From the NCBI RefSeq assembly GCF_002954685.1, contig NZ_MSCN01000001.1, forward strand, positions 1,517,025 to 1,581,024: DNA of 64,000 nucleotides, in the 5' to 3' direction. This stretch comes from Polaribacter porphyrae (GTDB taxonomy: Bacteria > Bacteroidota > Bacteroidia > Flavobacteriales > Flavobacteriaceae). Below the pieces are notes generated by a model, which worked only from the letters and a program-made list of their open reading frames with translations, made no database searches and was not told the DNA's origin. Position 1 is the stretch's first letter; every line of letters begins with the position of its first letter. A program made the position numbers and the translations under genes. Shown here in pieces: positions 8,869 to 19,327 of this stretch.

Positions 8869-10044
8869 ATGAAAGACGTAGTAATAGTTTCAGTCGCAAG
8901 AACACCTATTGGAAGCTTTTTAGGAAGTTTATCATCTATACCTGCAACCATTCTTGGTGCATCTGCCATAAAAGGAGCATTAAAAAAGATAAACTTACCC
9001 CCTAATGAAGTTGAAGAAGTTTTTATGGGTAATGTTGTTTCTGCAGGTTTAGGACAAGCTCCTGCTAGACAAGCAGCAATTCATGCTGGAATTCCAGATA
9101 CTGTGCCTTGTACAACTATAAATAAAGTTTGTGCTTCAGGAATGAAGTCGATAATGTTAGCAGCACAAACTATAGCTTTGGGTGATGCTGATATTGTTAT
9201 TGCTGGTGGAATGGAAAACATGAGTATGATTCCTCACTATCAACATGCGAGAAAAGGAAGTAAATTTGGACCAATAACCATAGAAGATGGTATGCAAAAA
9301 GATGGTTTAGTTGATGCTTATGATAAAGTTGCTATGGGGGTTTGTGCTGATGCTTGTGCAACAGAATACGAATTTACTAGAGAAGATCAGGATAATTTTG
9401 CAATAGAATCTTATAATAGATCTGCAAAAGCTTGGAAAGAAGGTAAATTTGACGATGAAATTGTATCAGTTGAAATTCCTCAAAGAAGAGGAGAGCCAGT
9501 TATTTTTTCTGAAGATGAGGAATATAAAAATGTTAAAATAGAAAAAATTCCTGCTTTAAGACCAGCTTTCTCAAAAGATGGTACAGTAACAGCAGCTAAT
9601 GCATCTACTATAAATGATGGTGGTGCAGCATTAATTTTAATGTCTGCTGAAAAAGCAGATGAATTAAATTTGAAACCACTAGCAAAAATAGTTAGTTATG
9701 CTGATGCAGCTCATGAACCAAAATGGTTTACAACTGCACCTGCTAAAGCTTTACCAAAAGCATTGGCAAAAGCAAACATTTCTATTAATGATGTTGATTA
9801 TTTTGAACTTAACGAAGCTTTTTCTATTGTTGGTTTGGCAAATATGAAAATTTTAAACCTAAATAAGAATAGAGTAAATATAAATGGTGGTGCAGTTTCT
9901 CTTGGACATCCTTTAGGGGTTTCTGGTGCAAGAATTGTAATCGCTTTAACATCTATTTTAAAACAAAATAACGCTAAAATAGGTGCTGCTGCCATTTGTA
10001 ATGGTGGTGGTGGAGCTAGTGCACTAGTTTTAAAAAGAATTTAA
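8869..10044 (+). CDS. Acetyl-CoA C-acetyltransferase (thiolase)
   Basis: Thiolases condense two acetyl-CoA, or cleave 3-ketoacyl-CoA, in the cytosol. The 391-residue length is typical. The acylated cysteine is Cys88 (NKVCASGMK), the catalytic His is His347 (LGHPLG) and the second Cys is Cys377 (CNGGGGAS). It is closest in feel to biosynthetic AtoB/PhaA-type enzymes, but beta-oxidation use cannot be excluded. The NlpC/P60 gene starts 9 nt downstream on the same transcript. Confidence 0.93.
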   Translation: MKDVVIVSVARTPIGSFLGSLSSIPATILGASAIKGALKKINLPPNEVEEVFMGNVVSAGLGQAPARQAAIHAGIPDTVPCTTINKVCASGMKSIMLAAQTIALGDADIVIAGGMENMSMIPHYQHARKGSKFGPITIEDGMQKDGLVDAYDKVAMGVCADACATEYEFTREDQDNFAIESYNRSAKAWKEGKFDDEIVSVEIPQRRGEPVIFSEDEEYKNVKIEKIPALRPAFSKDGTVTAANASTINDGGAALILMSAEKADELNLKPLAKIVSYADAAHEPKWFTTAPAKALPKALAKANISINDVDYFELNEAFSIVGLANMKILNLNKNRVNINGGAVSLGHPLGVSGARIVIALTSILKQNNAKIGAAAICNGGGGASALVLKRI

Positions 10045-10053
10045 ATATAAAGT

Positions 10054-10824
10054 TTGTTATACGGAATTTGTAATCTTGGTATTGTTCCAATTAGAGCTTC
10101 TGCAAATGATACATCAGAAATGATAAGTCAATTGTTGTTTGGTGAACATTTTAGCATTCTAGAAAAAGATAAAAGTTGGAGTAAAATAAAGGTTTTCTTT
10201 GATGGATATGAAGGATATATTGATAACAAACAATTTGAAGAAATTTCTGAACAATTATTCAACAAACTTTCAGAAAAAGAGAATATTTATTCAAGTGAAA
10301 TTATAGATTTTATAACTAGTAATTCTAATGATTTAATTACAATTCCTTTAGGATCTAGATTACCTTTCTTTACTAATAAAAGCTTTTCTATTAACAAAAT
10401 GATATTCAATTTTGATGGTAAAACTTGCTATGATAAACTACCTAAAAGCGAGATTATTCAGAAAGCTTTTACATATTTAAATACTCCTTTTTTATGGGGA
10501 GGAAAAACACCTTTTGGAATTGATTGTTCTGGATTTACTCAAATGGTGTATAAGTTATGTGGGTATCAACTTTTTCGAGATGCTAGAGCTCAAGCTACAC
10601 AAGGCGAAGTATTAAGTTTTATTGAAGAAAGTGAACCTGGTGATTTAGCTTTTTTTGATGATGAAGAAGGAGAAATTATTCACGTTGGTATTATATTAAA
10701 AGACTATCATATTATTCATGCACATGGTAAAGTTAGAATAGACACACTAGATCATAGTGGAATCTTTAATGCCGATTTACAAAAACATACTCATAAATTA
10801 AGAGTCATAAAAAAAATGATATAA
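10054..10824 (+). CDS. NlpC/P60 (C40) cell-wall peptidase with N-terminal SH3 domain
   Basis: A 256-residue YkfC-like protein: a bacterial SH3 domain (residues 1-70) is followed by an NlpC/P60 domain. The catalytic Cys lies in DCSGF (about residue 155) and the His in HVGIIL (about residue 211). Such enzymes cut gamma-D-Glu-diamino acid bonds of peptidoglycan peptides. No signal peptide is visible, so it may recycle muropeptides in the cytoplasm. The start is a TTG. Homologous proteins begin with the same YGICNL motif, which supports it. A terminator follows immediately. Confidence 0.85.
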   Translation: MLYGICNLGIVPIRASANDTSEMISQLLFGEHFSILEKDKSWSKIKVFFDGYEGYIDNKQFEEISEQLFNKLSEKENIYSSEIIDFITSNSNDLITIPLGSRLPFFTNKSFSINKMIFNFDGKTCYDKLPKSEIIQKAFTYLNTPFLWGGKTPFGIDCSGFTQMVYKLCGYQLFRDARAQATQGEVLSFIEESEPGDLAFFDDEEGEIIHVGIILKDYHIIHAHGKVRIDTLDHSGIFNADLQKHTHKLRVIKKMI

Positions 10825-10856
10825 AAAATCCGAAGCTTAATAGTTTCGGATTTTTT
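10824..10856. terminator. Bidirectional terminator
   Basis: An 11-bp stem (AAAAATCCGAA with TTCGGATTTTT) with T runs on both sides lies between the convergent NlpC/P60 and TPR genes. Confidence 0.85.
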
Positions 10857-10876
10857 AATTTGAATGACTTGATAAA

Positions 10877-12121
10877 TTATTGATTACGTAGTTTTTTGTA
10901 AACTGGTCTTAAAGCATTAGCTTTTTCAGTCATTTCTAATACATCATATATATTTAGTAGAGATTTAACTGTATCATAGGATCTACCTAAACTATCTGCT
11001 TTTTCCAAATAAGGCAAAGCTTCTTTATATAAATCTTTCTGTTTTTTTTCTAATTCATCATATTTTTTAAAATTTGATAAATTTTTATTCATCTCTTCAA
11101 CGATTGATTGTTCTTCAGAAAGAATTGCAATTGCTAAATTCATATAAGCATCAGTATAATCGGGTTTTAGTTCAATTGCTTTTTTGTAATATTTAATAGC
11201 TTCATCTTTCTTTTTCTCATTTTGATTAACTACTCCCAAATTAAAAAAAAGGGTTGGGTTATTAGGATCTAATTTAATCGCTTCTTGCATAAGTTCTCCA
11301 AATTTATCCATCTTTTCTAATTTAATATATAATTGTGCTTCATTTAACAGTAAATCAATATCTTTTGGATTTGATTTTCTAGCTTCTTGAATAGCAACTA
11401 TAGCTTCATCAGTTTTACCTAAATTAATTAAATTATATCCTATATTTTTTACAATATCTCCTTGTTTAGACTCTGTTGTTTCTGTTGTAGGATTAATATG
11501 AGTACCTAACCTTACGTAAGTTTTTTGATTTGATAAACTTCCAACATTTTCTTTTTTACCAGAATCTTTAATCACAGCAAAATATTGAGTAGTTATGCCT
11601 GAATATCCAATATCTTGTAATTCTTTATAGAATTTTAGTGAGGTCTCATAATCTTTTGAGATAAATGCACTTGTGGCAGCGTTAAATAAAAATGATGTAT
11701 CAACAGGGCTTAATTTATACGTTAGATAAAAATTTTCTGTAGCTTCTTTGTAATTTTTAGCATTATATTGATTAATAGCTTTATTTGATACATCTTGAAT
11801 TACTTGATTAAGCATTGGTTGAGCATCTTTTGTATATTTAGATTTACCAATTTCTTTTTCATAACTAAACAATTTATTAAATGCATCAGCTGCAGTTTTT
11901 AAATCACTTTTAGAATAAGCTTTTCCTTTCAAAAAATAATACTTTGCTTTGTATTTAGGTTCCATATTAGCCTCCATCGCATCTAATGATTTTATAGTGG
12001 ATATTGCTGTTGAGAAATCATTTTTCTTTAGTGCTTTTTCAACTGTTTTTAATTCACTTTTTTGAGCAAATAAACCAATTGACATTAGCCCTAAAGAGAT
12101 TGTTATTATTTGTTTTTTCAT
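10877..12121 (-). CDS. Exported TPR-repeat protein
   Basis: A 414-residue protein with a signal peptide ending near GLFAQ. Several tetratricopeptide units follow; the clearest is around residues 280-330 (a Pro-Asn-x-Pro stretch followed by a Tyr-Tyr-Lys-Lys-Ala-Ile-Glu unit). TPRs form protein-binding scaffolds, here probably periplasmic. It lies 21 nt downstream of gyrA on the same strand, so it may be read through from gyrA. The partner is unknown. Confidence 0.8.
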   Translation of the reverse strand: MKKQIITISLGLMSIGLFAQKSELKTVEKALKKNDFSTAISTIKSLDAMEANMEPKYKAKYYFLKGKAYSKSDLKTAADAFNKLFSYEKEIGKSKYTKDAQPMLNQVIQDVSNKAINQYNAKNYKEATENFYLTYKLSPVDTSFLFNAATSAFISKDYETSLKFYKELQDIGYSGITTQYFAVIKDSGKKENVGSLSNQKTYVRLGTHINPTTETTESKQGDIVKNIGYNLINLGKTDEAIVAIQEARKSNPKDIDLLLNEAQLYIKLEKMDKFGELMQEAIKLDPNNPTLFFNLGVVNQNEKKKDEAIKYYKKAIELKPDYTDAYMNLAIAILSEEQSIVEEMNKNLSNFKKYDELEKKQKDLYKEALPYLEKADSLGRSYDTVKSLLNIYDVLEMTEKANALRPVYKKLRNQ

Positions 12122-12142
12122 TTTATTGATTGTTAATTTAAT

Positions 12143-14647
12143 TTATTCTTGATTTTCATTTGAACCATTTTCAATTTCCATGCCAGAATCTGAATCATTA
12201 TCAGAATCCTCATCTTTAACAACTTTTGCGACAGCAGCTATACTATCATCTTCTTTAATGTTGATTAGTTTTACACCCTGTGTTGCACGCCCCATAACAC
12301 GTAAATCTTCAACAGCCATTCTAATTATTAACCCAGATTTGTTAATAATCATTAAATCGTTTTTATCATCAACATTTTTTATGGCCACTAAATTACCTGT
12401 TTTTTCTGATATATTCAAAGTCTTCACCCCTTTACCTCCTCTATTAGTGATTCTATAGTCTTCTAAATCAGAACGTTTTCCATATCCTTTTTCAGAAACT
12501 ACAAGAATATTACTTTCCATATCATTTACAGCAACCATACCTATTACCTCATCATTTTCATGCTGAAGTGTAATACCTCTAACTCCAGATGCAGTTCTTC
12601 CCATTGGTCTTGTTTTTGCTTCTTCAAAGCGAATTGCTTTACCAGATTTCAACGCTAGCATTACTTGGCTATCACCTGTGGTTAATTTTGCTTCTAATAA
12701 TTCATCACCTTCTTTAATCGTAATTGCATTAATACCATTAGTCCTAGGACGTGAATATTGTTCTAAAGATGTCTTTTTAACCTGACCTTTTTTAGTAGCC
12801 ATAATTACATAGTGATTATTTACATAATCTTCATCTTTTAAGTCTTGAGTTACAAGAAAAGCTTTTACGCTATCATCTTGTTCGATATTAATAAGGTTTT
12901 GCATAGCTCTACCTTTGGTATTTTTACCACCTTCAGGAATTTCAAAAACACGCATCCAAAATACTTTACCCTTTTGGGTAAAAAACAACATATATTGATG
13001 GTTGGTTCCAACAAAAAGATGTTCAAGGAAATCTTCATTTCTTGTTGTTGCTCCTTTTTGTCCTCTTCCTCCCCTATTCTGAACTTTGTATTCATCAAGG
13101 TTGGTTCGTTTTAAATAACCAGCATTCGAGATAGTAACTACCACTTTTGTATTTGGTATCATATCTTCAATACGCATATCTCCACCTGCATATTCTATAA
13201 CAGATCTACGCTCATCGCCATATTTTTCTTTAATTTTCAGTAATTCATCTGTAATAATTTGATAACGTCTTGGCTCATTATCTAAAATATCTTTTAAGTC
13301 AGCAATAGTCAACATAATTTCTTCAAACTCTGCTCTTAACTTATCTTGCTCTAGTCCTGTTAACTGACGCAATCGCATCTCAACTATTGCTTTTGCCTGA
13401 ATTTCTGTCAGTTCAAAGCGTTCAATCAATTTTTCACGAGCTTCATCGGCATTTTTAGAACCTCGAATTAAAGCGATAACTTCATCAATATTATCAGATG
13501 CAATAATTAATCCTTCTAAAATATGAGCTCTAGCTTCTGCTTTTTTAAGTTCATATTGTGTTCTTCTAACGACAACTTCGTGCCTGTGATCTACAAAATG
13601 ATGAATTAGTTGCTTTAAGTTTAATTGCTCTGGCTTCCCTTTAACTAATGCAATATTATTTACACTAAAAGAGGTTTGTAATTGTGTATATTTAAATAAC
13701 TTATTTAAAACTATATTTGGGATTGCATCACGCTTTAAAACGTAAACAATACGCATTCCGTTTCTATCTGATTCATCTCTAATGTTAGCAATACCAACTA
13801 ATTTTTTCTCATTAACTAAATCAGCAGTTTTCTTAATCATATCAGCTTTGTTAACTTGATATGGTATTTCTGTAACAATGATACATTCACGTCCTTTAAC
13901 TTCTTCAATGTTGGCTTTAGCACGCATTACAATACGTCCACGACCAGTATGAAAAGCATCTCTAACCCCATCATAACCATAAATAATTCCACCTGTTGGA
14001 AAATCAGGAGCTTTAACATGTTGCATCAATTCATCAATCTCAATATCTCTATTTTGTATGTATGCAACTGTACCATCTATGACTTCTGTTAAGTTATGAG
14101 GCGCCATATTTGTAGCCATACCAACTGCAATACCAGAAGCTCCATTAACCAATAAATTAGGAATACGAGTAGGCAATACTGTTGGTTCTTGTAATGTATC
14201 ATCAAAATTTAAACGATGATCAACAGTTTCTTTTTCAATATCAGACAACATTTCTTCTGATATTTTCTGCATTCTTACCTCTGTATAACGCATTGCTGCA
14301 GGAGAATCTCCATCTACTGAACCAAAATTTCCTTGCCCATCAACCATCATATATCGAACACTCCAATCTTGTGCCATTCTTACCATAGAATCGTACACAG
14401 ATGTATCTCCATGAGGATGATATTTACCTAAAACCTCACCAACAATTCTTGCTGATTTCTTATACGCTCCTGTTGCTTTAATTCCTAACTCATGCATACC
14501 ATATAAAACTCTTCTGTGAACAGGTTTTAAACCATCTCTAACATCTGGTAATGCTCTTGATACTATAACTGACATTGAATAATCAATGTATGCAGATTTC
14601 ATCTGCTCTTCTATGTTAATAGGAATTAACTTTTCGCCTTCTGCCAT
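12143..14647 (-). CDS. gyrA: DNA gyrase subunit A
   Basis: GyrA is the DNA-cleaving subunit of gyrase (A2B2). The 834-residue protein shows the catalytic Tyr121 (RYTEVRM) and the quinolone-determining segment [10 protein letters not shown], with Thr82 at the E. coli Ser83 position. A C-terminal beta-pinwheel carries the GyrA box [10 protein letters not shown], which separates it from ParC. The C-terminus is acidic and Asp/Glu/Asn-rich. The divergent neighbour is clpC across 264 nt. Confidence 0.97.
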   Translation of the reverse strand: MAEGEKLIPINIEEQMKSAYIDYSMSVIVSRALPDVRDGLKPVHRRVLYGMHELGIKATGAYKKSARIVGEVLGKYHPHGDTSVYDSMVRMAQDWSVRYMMVDGQGNFGSVDGDSPAAMRYTEVRMQKISEEMLSDIEKETVDHRLNFDDTLQEPTVLPTRIPNLLVNGASGIAVGMATNMAPHNLTEVIDGTVAYIQNRDIEIDELMQHVKAPDFPTGGIIYGYDGVRDAFHTGRGRIVMRAKANIEEVKGRECIIVTEIPYQVNKADMIKKTADLVNEKKLVGIANIRDESDRNGMRIVYVLKRDAIPNIVLNKLFKYTQLQTSFSVNNIALVKGKPEQLNLKQLIHHFVDHRHEVVVRRTQYELKKAEARAHILEGLIIASDNIDEVIALIRGSKNADEAREKLIERFELTEIQAKAIVEMRLRQLTGLEQDKLRAEFEEIMLTIADLKDILDNEPRRYQIITDELLKIKEKYGDERRSVIEYAGGDMRIEDMIPNTKVVVTISNAGYLKRTNLDEYKVQNRGGRGQKGATTRNEDFLEHLFVGTNHQYMLFFTQKGKVFWMRVFEIPEGGKNTKGRAMQNLINIEQDDSVKAFLVTQDLKDEDYVNNHYVIMATKKGQVKKTSLEQYSRPRTNGINAITIKEGDELLEAKLTTGDSQVMLALKSGKAIRFEEAKTRPMGRTASGVRGITLQHENDEVIGMVAVNDMESNILVVSEKGYGKRSDLEDYRITNRGGKGVKTLNISEKTGNLVAIKNVDDKNDLMIINKSGLIIRMAVEDLRVMGRATQGVKLINIKEDDSIAAVAKVVKDEDSDNDSDSGMEIENGSNENQE

Positions 14648-14911
14648 ATATTTATTAGTTAAATTTAATCATTATTTTAAAACAAGGCAAGATACTATTT
14701 CTTCTAGTATTTACAAAGGTTTTACCCACTTACAAAACCTAGAGTTATCAACATTTTTTAATAATTTTTAACAGCTATTTATTTGCTTGATTTACAATAG
14801 TTTTCTACCTTGTCAGTATAGTCAAAATGTCATTTTTTATCAATGGCATCTTTTTTGTAATAATCTCACAAAAAAAAGGACTAAATTTACATCAATTAGA
14901 TAGAAAGAAAT

Positions 14912-17476
14912 ATGGACGATAATTTTTCACCCAAAGTTAGAGATGTAATCACTTTCAGTAAAGAAGAGGCACTACGTTTAGGTCACGAATTTATTGGAAC
15001 TGAACACTTATTACTTGGTTTAATTAGAAAAGGAGAAGGCAAAGCAATAGAAATATTAACAGCATTTGATGTTGATTTAACTTTATTGCGTAAAAAGCTT
15101 GAGCAATTAAACCCTGTAAATCCAACTTTTACAGAAGGTACAGATAGACCTAGTTTGCGTTTAACTAGGCAAGCAGAAAAGGCTTTAAAAACAACTTTTT
15201 TAGAAGCAAAACTATATCAGAGTGATGCTATTGATACTGCTCATTTATTGTTATGTGTTTTGAGAAATGAAAATGACCCAACTACCAAGTTGATTCATAA
15301 ATACCATGTAAATTATGATGAAGCGAAAGCTTTGTATAAAGAATTACATGTAGATGATGTTGATGTTGATTTACCTGCTAATCCAATAGCAGAAACCCCA
15401 TCTGATGATGAATTTGCTTCACAAAAATCAAACCCATTTGATCAACCTCAAAAAAGTAAATCCGCTAAAAAATCTAAAACACCAGTTTTAGATAATTTTG
15501 GACGTGATTTAACTGCTTTGGCAGAAGCTGATAGATTAGACCCTGTTGTTGGTCGTCAAAAAGAAATAGAACGTGTTTCTCAAATTTTAAGTCGTAGAAA
15601 AAAGAATAATCCAATGTTAATTGGTGAACCAGGTGTTGGTAAATCTGCAATAGCAGAAGGTTTAGCATTACGTATTGTAGATAGAAAAGTTTCTAGAATT
15701 TTATTTGATAAACGAATTGTTTCTCTTGATTTAGCAAGTTTAGTTGCTGGTACAAAATATAGAGGTCAGTTCGAAGAACGCATGAAGGCTTTGATGAATG
15801 AGCTTGAAAAGAATGAGGATATCATTCTTTTTATTGATGAAATTCACACAATTGTTGGTGCTGGAGGTGCAACTGGTTCTTTAGATGCTTCTAATATGTT
15901 AAAACCTGCTTTAGCAAGAGGAGAAATACAATGTATTGGGGCTACAACTTTAGATGAATACAGAACAAATATTGAAAAAGATGGTGCTTTAGAACGTCGT
16001 TTTCAAAAAGTAATTGTTGACCCAACCACTGTTGAAGAGACTATCCAAATTCTACATAACATTAAAGGAAAGTATGAAGAACACCACAATGTAGATTTTA
16101 CTGATGATGCCATTGAAGCTTGTGTAAAGTTGACAAATAGATACATGACAGATAGGTATCTACCAGATAAAGCTATAGATGCTCTAGATGAAGCTGGTTC
16201 TAGAATTCATATTACCAATATTGTGGTTCCAAAACAGGTTTTAGAATTAGAGTCTCAATTAGAAATTATTCGTGATCAAAAAACGAAGGCTGTAAATGGT
16301 CAAAAATATGAAGAGGCTGCCAAATTGCGTGATGATGAAAAAAATATGGAGGCCGCTTTAAATTCTGCTCAAAAACAGTGGGAAGATGATTCTAAATTAA
16401 ATAGAGAAATTGTAACAGAAGACAATGTTGCAGAAGTAGTTTCTATGATGACAGGGATACCTGTTAATAGAGTTGCTGAAGCAGAAAGTCACAGATTACA
16501 TGAATTACCTACTATGATTAAGGGTAAAGTCATCGGACAAGATGAAGCTGTTACTAAAGTAGTAAAAGCCATTCAACGTAATAGAGTCGGGTTAAAAGAC
16601 CCTAACAAACCTATTGGTTCATTTATTTTTCTAGGACAAACTGGTGTTGGTAAAACACAATTGGCAAAGGTTTTAGCAAAAGAATTATTTGACTCTGAAG
16701 ATTCTCTAATTAGAATTGATATGAGTGAATACATGGAAAAATTTGCTATTTCACGTTTAATTGGAGCACCTCCAGGTTATGTTGGTTATGAAGAAGGAGG
16801 ACAATTGACAGAAAAAGTACGTAGAAAACCATATTCTGTTGTACTATTAGATGAGATTGAAAAAGCACATCCAGATGTTTTTAATATGTTATTACAAATT
16901 TTAGATGATGGCTTTATTACTGATAGTTTAGGTAGAAAAATCGATTTTAGAAACACTATCATTATTATGACATCTAATATTGGAGCTCGTCAATTAAAAG
17001 ATTTTGGTGGTGGAGTTGGTTTTGGAACTACATCAAAAGCAGCACAAGCAGATGCACATGCAAAATCTGTAATTGAAGGTGCTTTAAAGAAATCTTTTGC
17101 ACCAGAATTCTTAAACAGAATTGACGATGTAATTGTATTTAATGCTCTTGAGCGTGAAGATATTCATTCTATTATTGACATTGAATTAGATAAACTTTTG
17201 AACCGCATTTTAGATTTAGGTTATACCCTAAATTTAAGCGAGAAAGCCAAAGATTATATTGCTGAAAAAGGCTTTGACAAAAAATATGGTGCAAGACCTT
17301 TAAAGAGAGCTATCCAAAAATATATTGAAGATGCTTTAGCTGAAGAAATTGTTAATTCTAAATTATCTGAAGGAGATACCATAACTATGGATTTTGATGA
17401 GAAAGATGATAAGCTTACAATTGATATTAAAAAGGGGGAGAAGAAACCCGAAACTCGAACAGAAACTGAATCGTAG
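14912..17476 (+). CDS. clpC: ATP-dependent Clp protease ATP-binding subunit ClpC
   Basis: A Hsp100 unfoldase of 854 residues that feeds proteins to ClpP. Order: a Clp-N double repeat (1-150), a Pro/Lys-rich linker, AAA domain 1 with Walker A from residue 238 (GEPGVGKS), a UVR-type motif ([11 protein letters not shown]) within the middle region, and AAA domain 2 with Walker A from residue 575 (GQTGVGKT). The short middle region with a UVR motif distinguishes ClpC from ClpB. It ends at a strong terminator. Confidence 0.95.
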   Translation: MDDNFSPKVRDVITFSKEEALRLGHEFIGTEHLLLGLIRKGEGKAIEILTAFDVDLTLLRKKLEQLNPVNPTFTEGTDRPSLRLTRQAEKALKTTFLEAKLYQSDAIDTAHLLLCVLRNENDPTTKLIHKYHVNYDEAKALYKELHVDDVDVDLPANPIAETPSDDEFASQKSNPFDQPQKSKSAKKSKTPVLDNFGRDLTALAEADRLDPVVGRQKEIERVSQILSRRKKNNPMLIGEPGVGKSAIAEGLALRIVDRKVSRILFDKRIVSLDLASLVAGTKYRGQFEERMKALMNELEKNEDIILFIDEIHTIVGAGGATGSLDASNMLKPALARGEIQCIGATTLDEYRTNIEKDGALERRFQKVIVDPTTVEETIQILHNIKGKYEEHHNVDFTDDAIEACVKLTNRYMTDRYLPDKAIDALDEAGSRIHITNIVVPKQVLELESQLEIIRDQKTKAVNGQKYEEAAKLRDDEKNMEAALNSAQKQWEDDSKLNREIVTEDNVAEVVSMMTGIPVNRVAEAESHRLHELPTMIKGKVIGQDEAVTKVVKAIQRNRVGLKDPNKPIGSFIFLGQTGVGKTQLAKVLAKELFDSEDSLIRIDMSEYMEKFAISRLIGAPPGYVGYEEGGQLTEKVRRKPYSVVLLDEIEKAHPDVFNMLLQILDDGFITDSLGRKIDFRNTIIIMTSNIGARQLKDFGGGVGFGTTSKAAQADAHAKSVIEGALKKSFAPEFLNRIDDVIVFNALEREDIHSIIDIELDKLLNRILDLGYTLNLSEKAKDYIAEKGFDKKYGARPLKRAIQKYIEDALAEEIVNSKLSEGDTITMDFDEKDDKLTIDIKKGEKKPETRTETES

Positions 17477-17480
17477 ATAG

Positions 17481-17509
17481 AAAACCCAAACTAAAGTTTG
17501 GGTTTTTTT
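17481..17509 (+). terminator. clpC terminator
   Basis: An 11-bp stem (AAAACCCAAAC paired to GTTTGGGTTTT) with a 4-nt loop is followed by a T run, 5 nt after the clpC stop codon. Confidence 0.88.
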
Positions 17510-17534
17510 GTGATTAATTTTTTTAATATTATTT

Positions 17535-17568
17535 ATCACAAATTACGACAAGTGTCGTAATTTGTGAT
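17535..17568. promoter_or_regulatory. Perfect 34-bp palindrome, probable BlaI-family operator
   Basis: Two 16-nt arms (ATCACAAATTACGACA and its exact complement) flank the 2-nt centre AG. The core TACGACA-AG-TGTCGTA resembles the TACAnnTGTA operators of BlaI/MecI/CopY regulators. It ends 8 nt upstream of a -7 element and so covers the -33 region of the operon that encodes a BlaI homologue. It lacks a T run directly 3' of the stem and lies after a separate clpC terminator, which argues against a terminator role. Confidence 0.65.
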
Positions 17569-17576
17569 TTTTTTAT

Positions 17577-17584
17577 TACATTTG
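17577..17584 (+). promoter_or_regulatory. -7 element (TACATTTG) of the BlaI/M56 operon
   Basis: An exact TAnnTTTG match 49 nt before the ATG at 17633. No TTG lies at the usual -33 spacing, because the palindrome occupies that region. Confidence 0.55.
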
Positions 17585-17632
17585 TAAAATCAACAATTAT
17601 CAATTTCTTACGGTAACTAAAAAAATGTAATT

Positions 17633-18922
17633 ATGATAAAGGAATGTAAATTTATTTTAATTCTATTACTATTGTCTTGTAAATCTAGCACTCAAAAGCA
17701 AGAAAAGTATATTTATGCCGAATTAAAATCGTATAAATACCATGACTTTTTTAATTACATGTCTTATCCTTCTTTAGATTATGAAAAAGTTTTATCATAT
17801 AGATCTATGGTAGATTCAGTACCAAAAGGGTATCAAAAAAGAAATTATTATAATATTTTAAGTCGCCTAGAAACTTATTTAGGCAATTATAAAACAGGCA
17901 TTGATTTATACGATATAGGAAATTTAGAACCCAATGAAATGGTTCATTTTGACTCTTTAGGAAATATTTCTAAAAAGGAATTAATCTATCCAAAAAAAGC
18001 TTTTAAAACATATCCAAGTTCGTTATTAAAAAAAAATCATATACAATTAGATTTTGATAATTTTATCAAAAATATAGATAATGAAGTAAAAGTAATCGCA
18101 TTTAATGAACTACATCATATTAATATATTTAGAAGCACCTTATATTCTATTTTACCAACACTAAAAGAAAAGGGGTTTAATTATTTAGTACTTGAATCTT
18201 TTCACTATAACCTTCAAGAAGAGATTGAAAAAAACTCATATCCAAAAGAATCTCATGGATATTATAATGGTGAAACTGTTTTAGGCGATGTAATTCGTAA
18301 TGCAATATCTCATGATTTCAAATTAATTTCGTACGATTATCAAAATCCTAAAACTAGAGGAAGTCTTAAAGAAAGAGAGAAAAAATCATTTCAGTTTCTT
18401 TTGAATAGAACTTTTAAACAAGATTCAAATGCAAAAATTATCTTACTAGCTGGAGGTGGACATATATCCGAAGCTAATGGAAGATTTCCTTCATTAGGCA
18501 ATCATTTTAATAGCATAGGAATTAATCCTACAACTATTGATCAAAAATCATATTATGACAGAAATGTTCCAAAAACAATTTTAAAAAGAACATTATTTAA
18601 ACATAAAAATCCCAAAAAAACATCTTATGATTATATGTTGATCAATCCTAAAACAAATATGAGTTTTAATAGACCAAACTGGTTATGGAAGATGGATAGA
18701 AAACCTGTTTTGTTAGAAAAGAAAAAAATACAACATTGTAAATTACCGATAATGGTAGAAGCAATCTTAAAATCTGAAGGTAAAGATGCTGTTCCTTTAG
18801 ATAGAATAGACATAAAGTCTTTAAAAGATAATGCATATCTCGCTTTAAGAAAAGGTATATTTACAATCAGAATTACAAATAAATATAATAAAGTTGAGGA
18901 ATTTGAACTAATTGTAAATTAG
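17633..18922 (+). CDS. Lipoprotein of the BlaI/M56 operon, possible TIKI/erythromycin-esterase-like fold
   Basis: A 429-residue protein with a short lipoprotein signal (Cys16 in LLLLSCKS). The central region has AFNELHHINIFRSTLYS followed by a YLVLES segment, and later LLAGGGHIS. These Glu-x-His-His and Gly-Gly-His features recall the haem-uptake/TIKI/erythromycin-esterase superfamily, but I am not certain of the match. It opens the operon and is 6 nt from blaI, so it is probably the envelope target or effector that BlaI controls. Confidence 0.6.
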   Translation: MIKECKFILILLLLSCKSSTQKQEKYIYAELKSYKYHDFFNYMSYPSLDYEKVLSYRSMVDSVPKGYQKRNYYNILSRLETYLGNYKTGIDLYDIGNLEPNEMVHFDSLGNISKKELIYPKKAFKTYPSSLLKKNHIQLDFDNFIKNIDNEVKVIAFNELHHINIFRSTLYSILPTLKEKGFNYLVLESFHYNLQEEIEKNSYPKESHGYYNGETVLGDVIRNAISHDFKLISYDYQNPKTRGSLKEREKKSFQFLLNRTFKQDSNAKIILLAGGGHISEANGRFPSLGNHFNSIGINPTTIDQKSYYDRNVPKTILKRTLFKHKNPKKTSYDYMLINPKTNMSFNRPNWLWKMDRKPVLLEKKKIQHCKLPIMVEAILKSEGKDAVPLDRIDIKSLKDNAYLALRKGIFTIRITNKYNKVEEFELIVN

Positions 18923-18928
18923 AAATGA

Positions 18929-19327
18929 ATGGATTACAATAGCATAAAAATATCGGATGGAGAATTGAATATTTTAAAAATTTTATGGGAAAATGGAGCA
19001 TTGACTGTTAGAGAAATATACGAATTATCTATTTTAAATAAGGAGAAAAAAGTAGGTTATACTACAATTTTAAAACAGGTTCAACGCATGTTGCAAAAAG
19101 GGATTATAAAACGTAATGAACAATTAAACATTCATAAATATTTAGCAGTTGTAGAAGAAAATAAAATTAAAAATAAACTCTTTAATAGATTGGTTAATCA
19201 AGTTTTTAAGGGTTCTTCTACAGATTTGATATTACATGCTTTAGGGCAAAATGGCCCATCTCAAGAAGAAGTCGAAGAAATAAAAGCTATACTTTTAAAG
19301 AAAAAAGAAGAAAATGATAAGCAATAG
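18929..19327 (+). CDS. blaI: BlaI/MecI/CopY-family transcriptional repressor
   Basis: A 132-residue winged-helix repressor: the N-terminus ISDGELNILKILWENG and the recognition region GYTTILKQVQRML are typical of BlaI, followed by a dimerisation C-terminus. In the known systems the partner M56 protease triggers BlaI cleavage. The start ATG is at 18929; an ATG four bases earlier meets a stop at once. It overlaps the M56 gene by 14 nt, so the two are translationally coupled. Confidence 0.93.
   Translation: MDYNSIKISDGELNILKILWENGALTVREIYELSILNKEKKVGYTTILKQVQRMLQKGIIKRNEQLNIHKYLAVVEENKIKNKLFNRLVNQVFKGSSTDLILHALGQNGPSQEEVEEIKAILLKKKEENDKQ

Noticed and set aside
12865..14388. Several plus-strand frames over gyrA (12845-13114, 13856-14092, 14182-14388)
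   Set aside because: They are antisense to gyrA, are low complexity in composition, and have no start signals.
17535..17568. Transcription terminator for clpC
   Set aside because: A complete terminator with T run already exists at 17481-17509; the palindrome is longer, has a 2-nt centre and abuts a promoter, so an operator is more likely.
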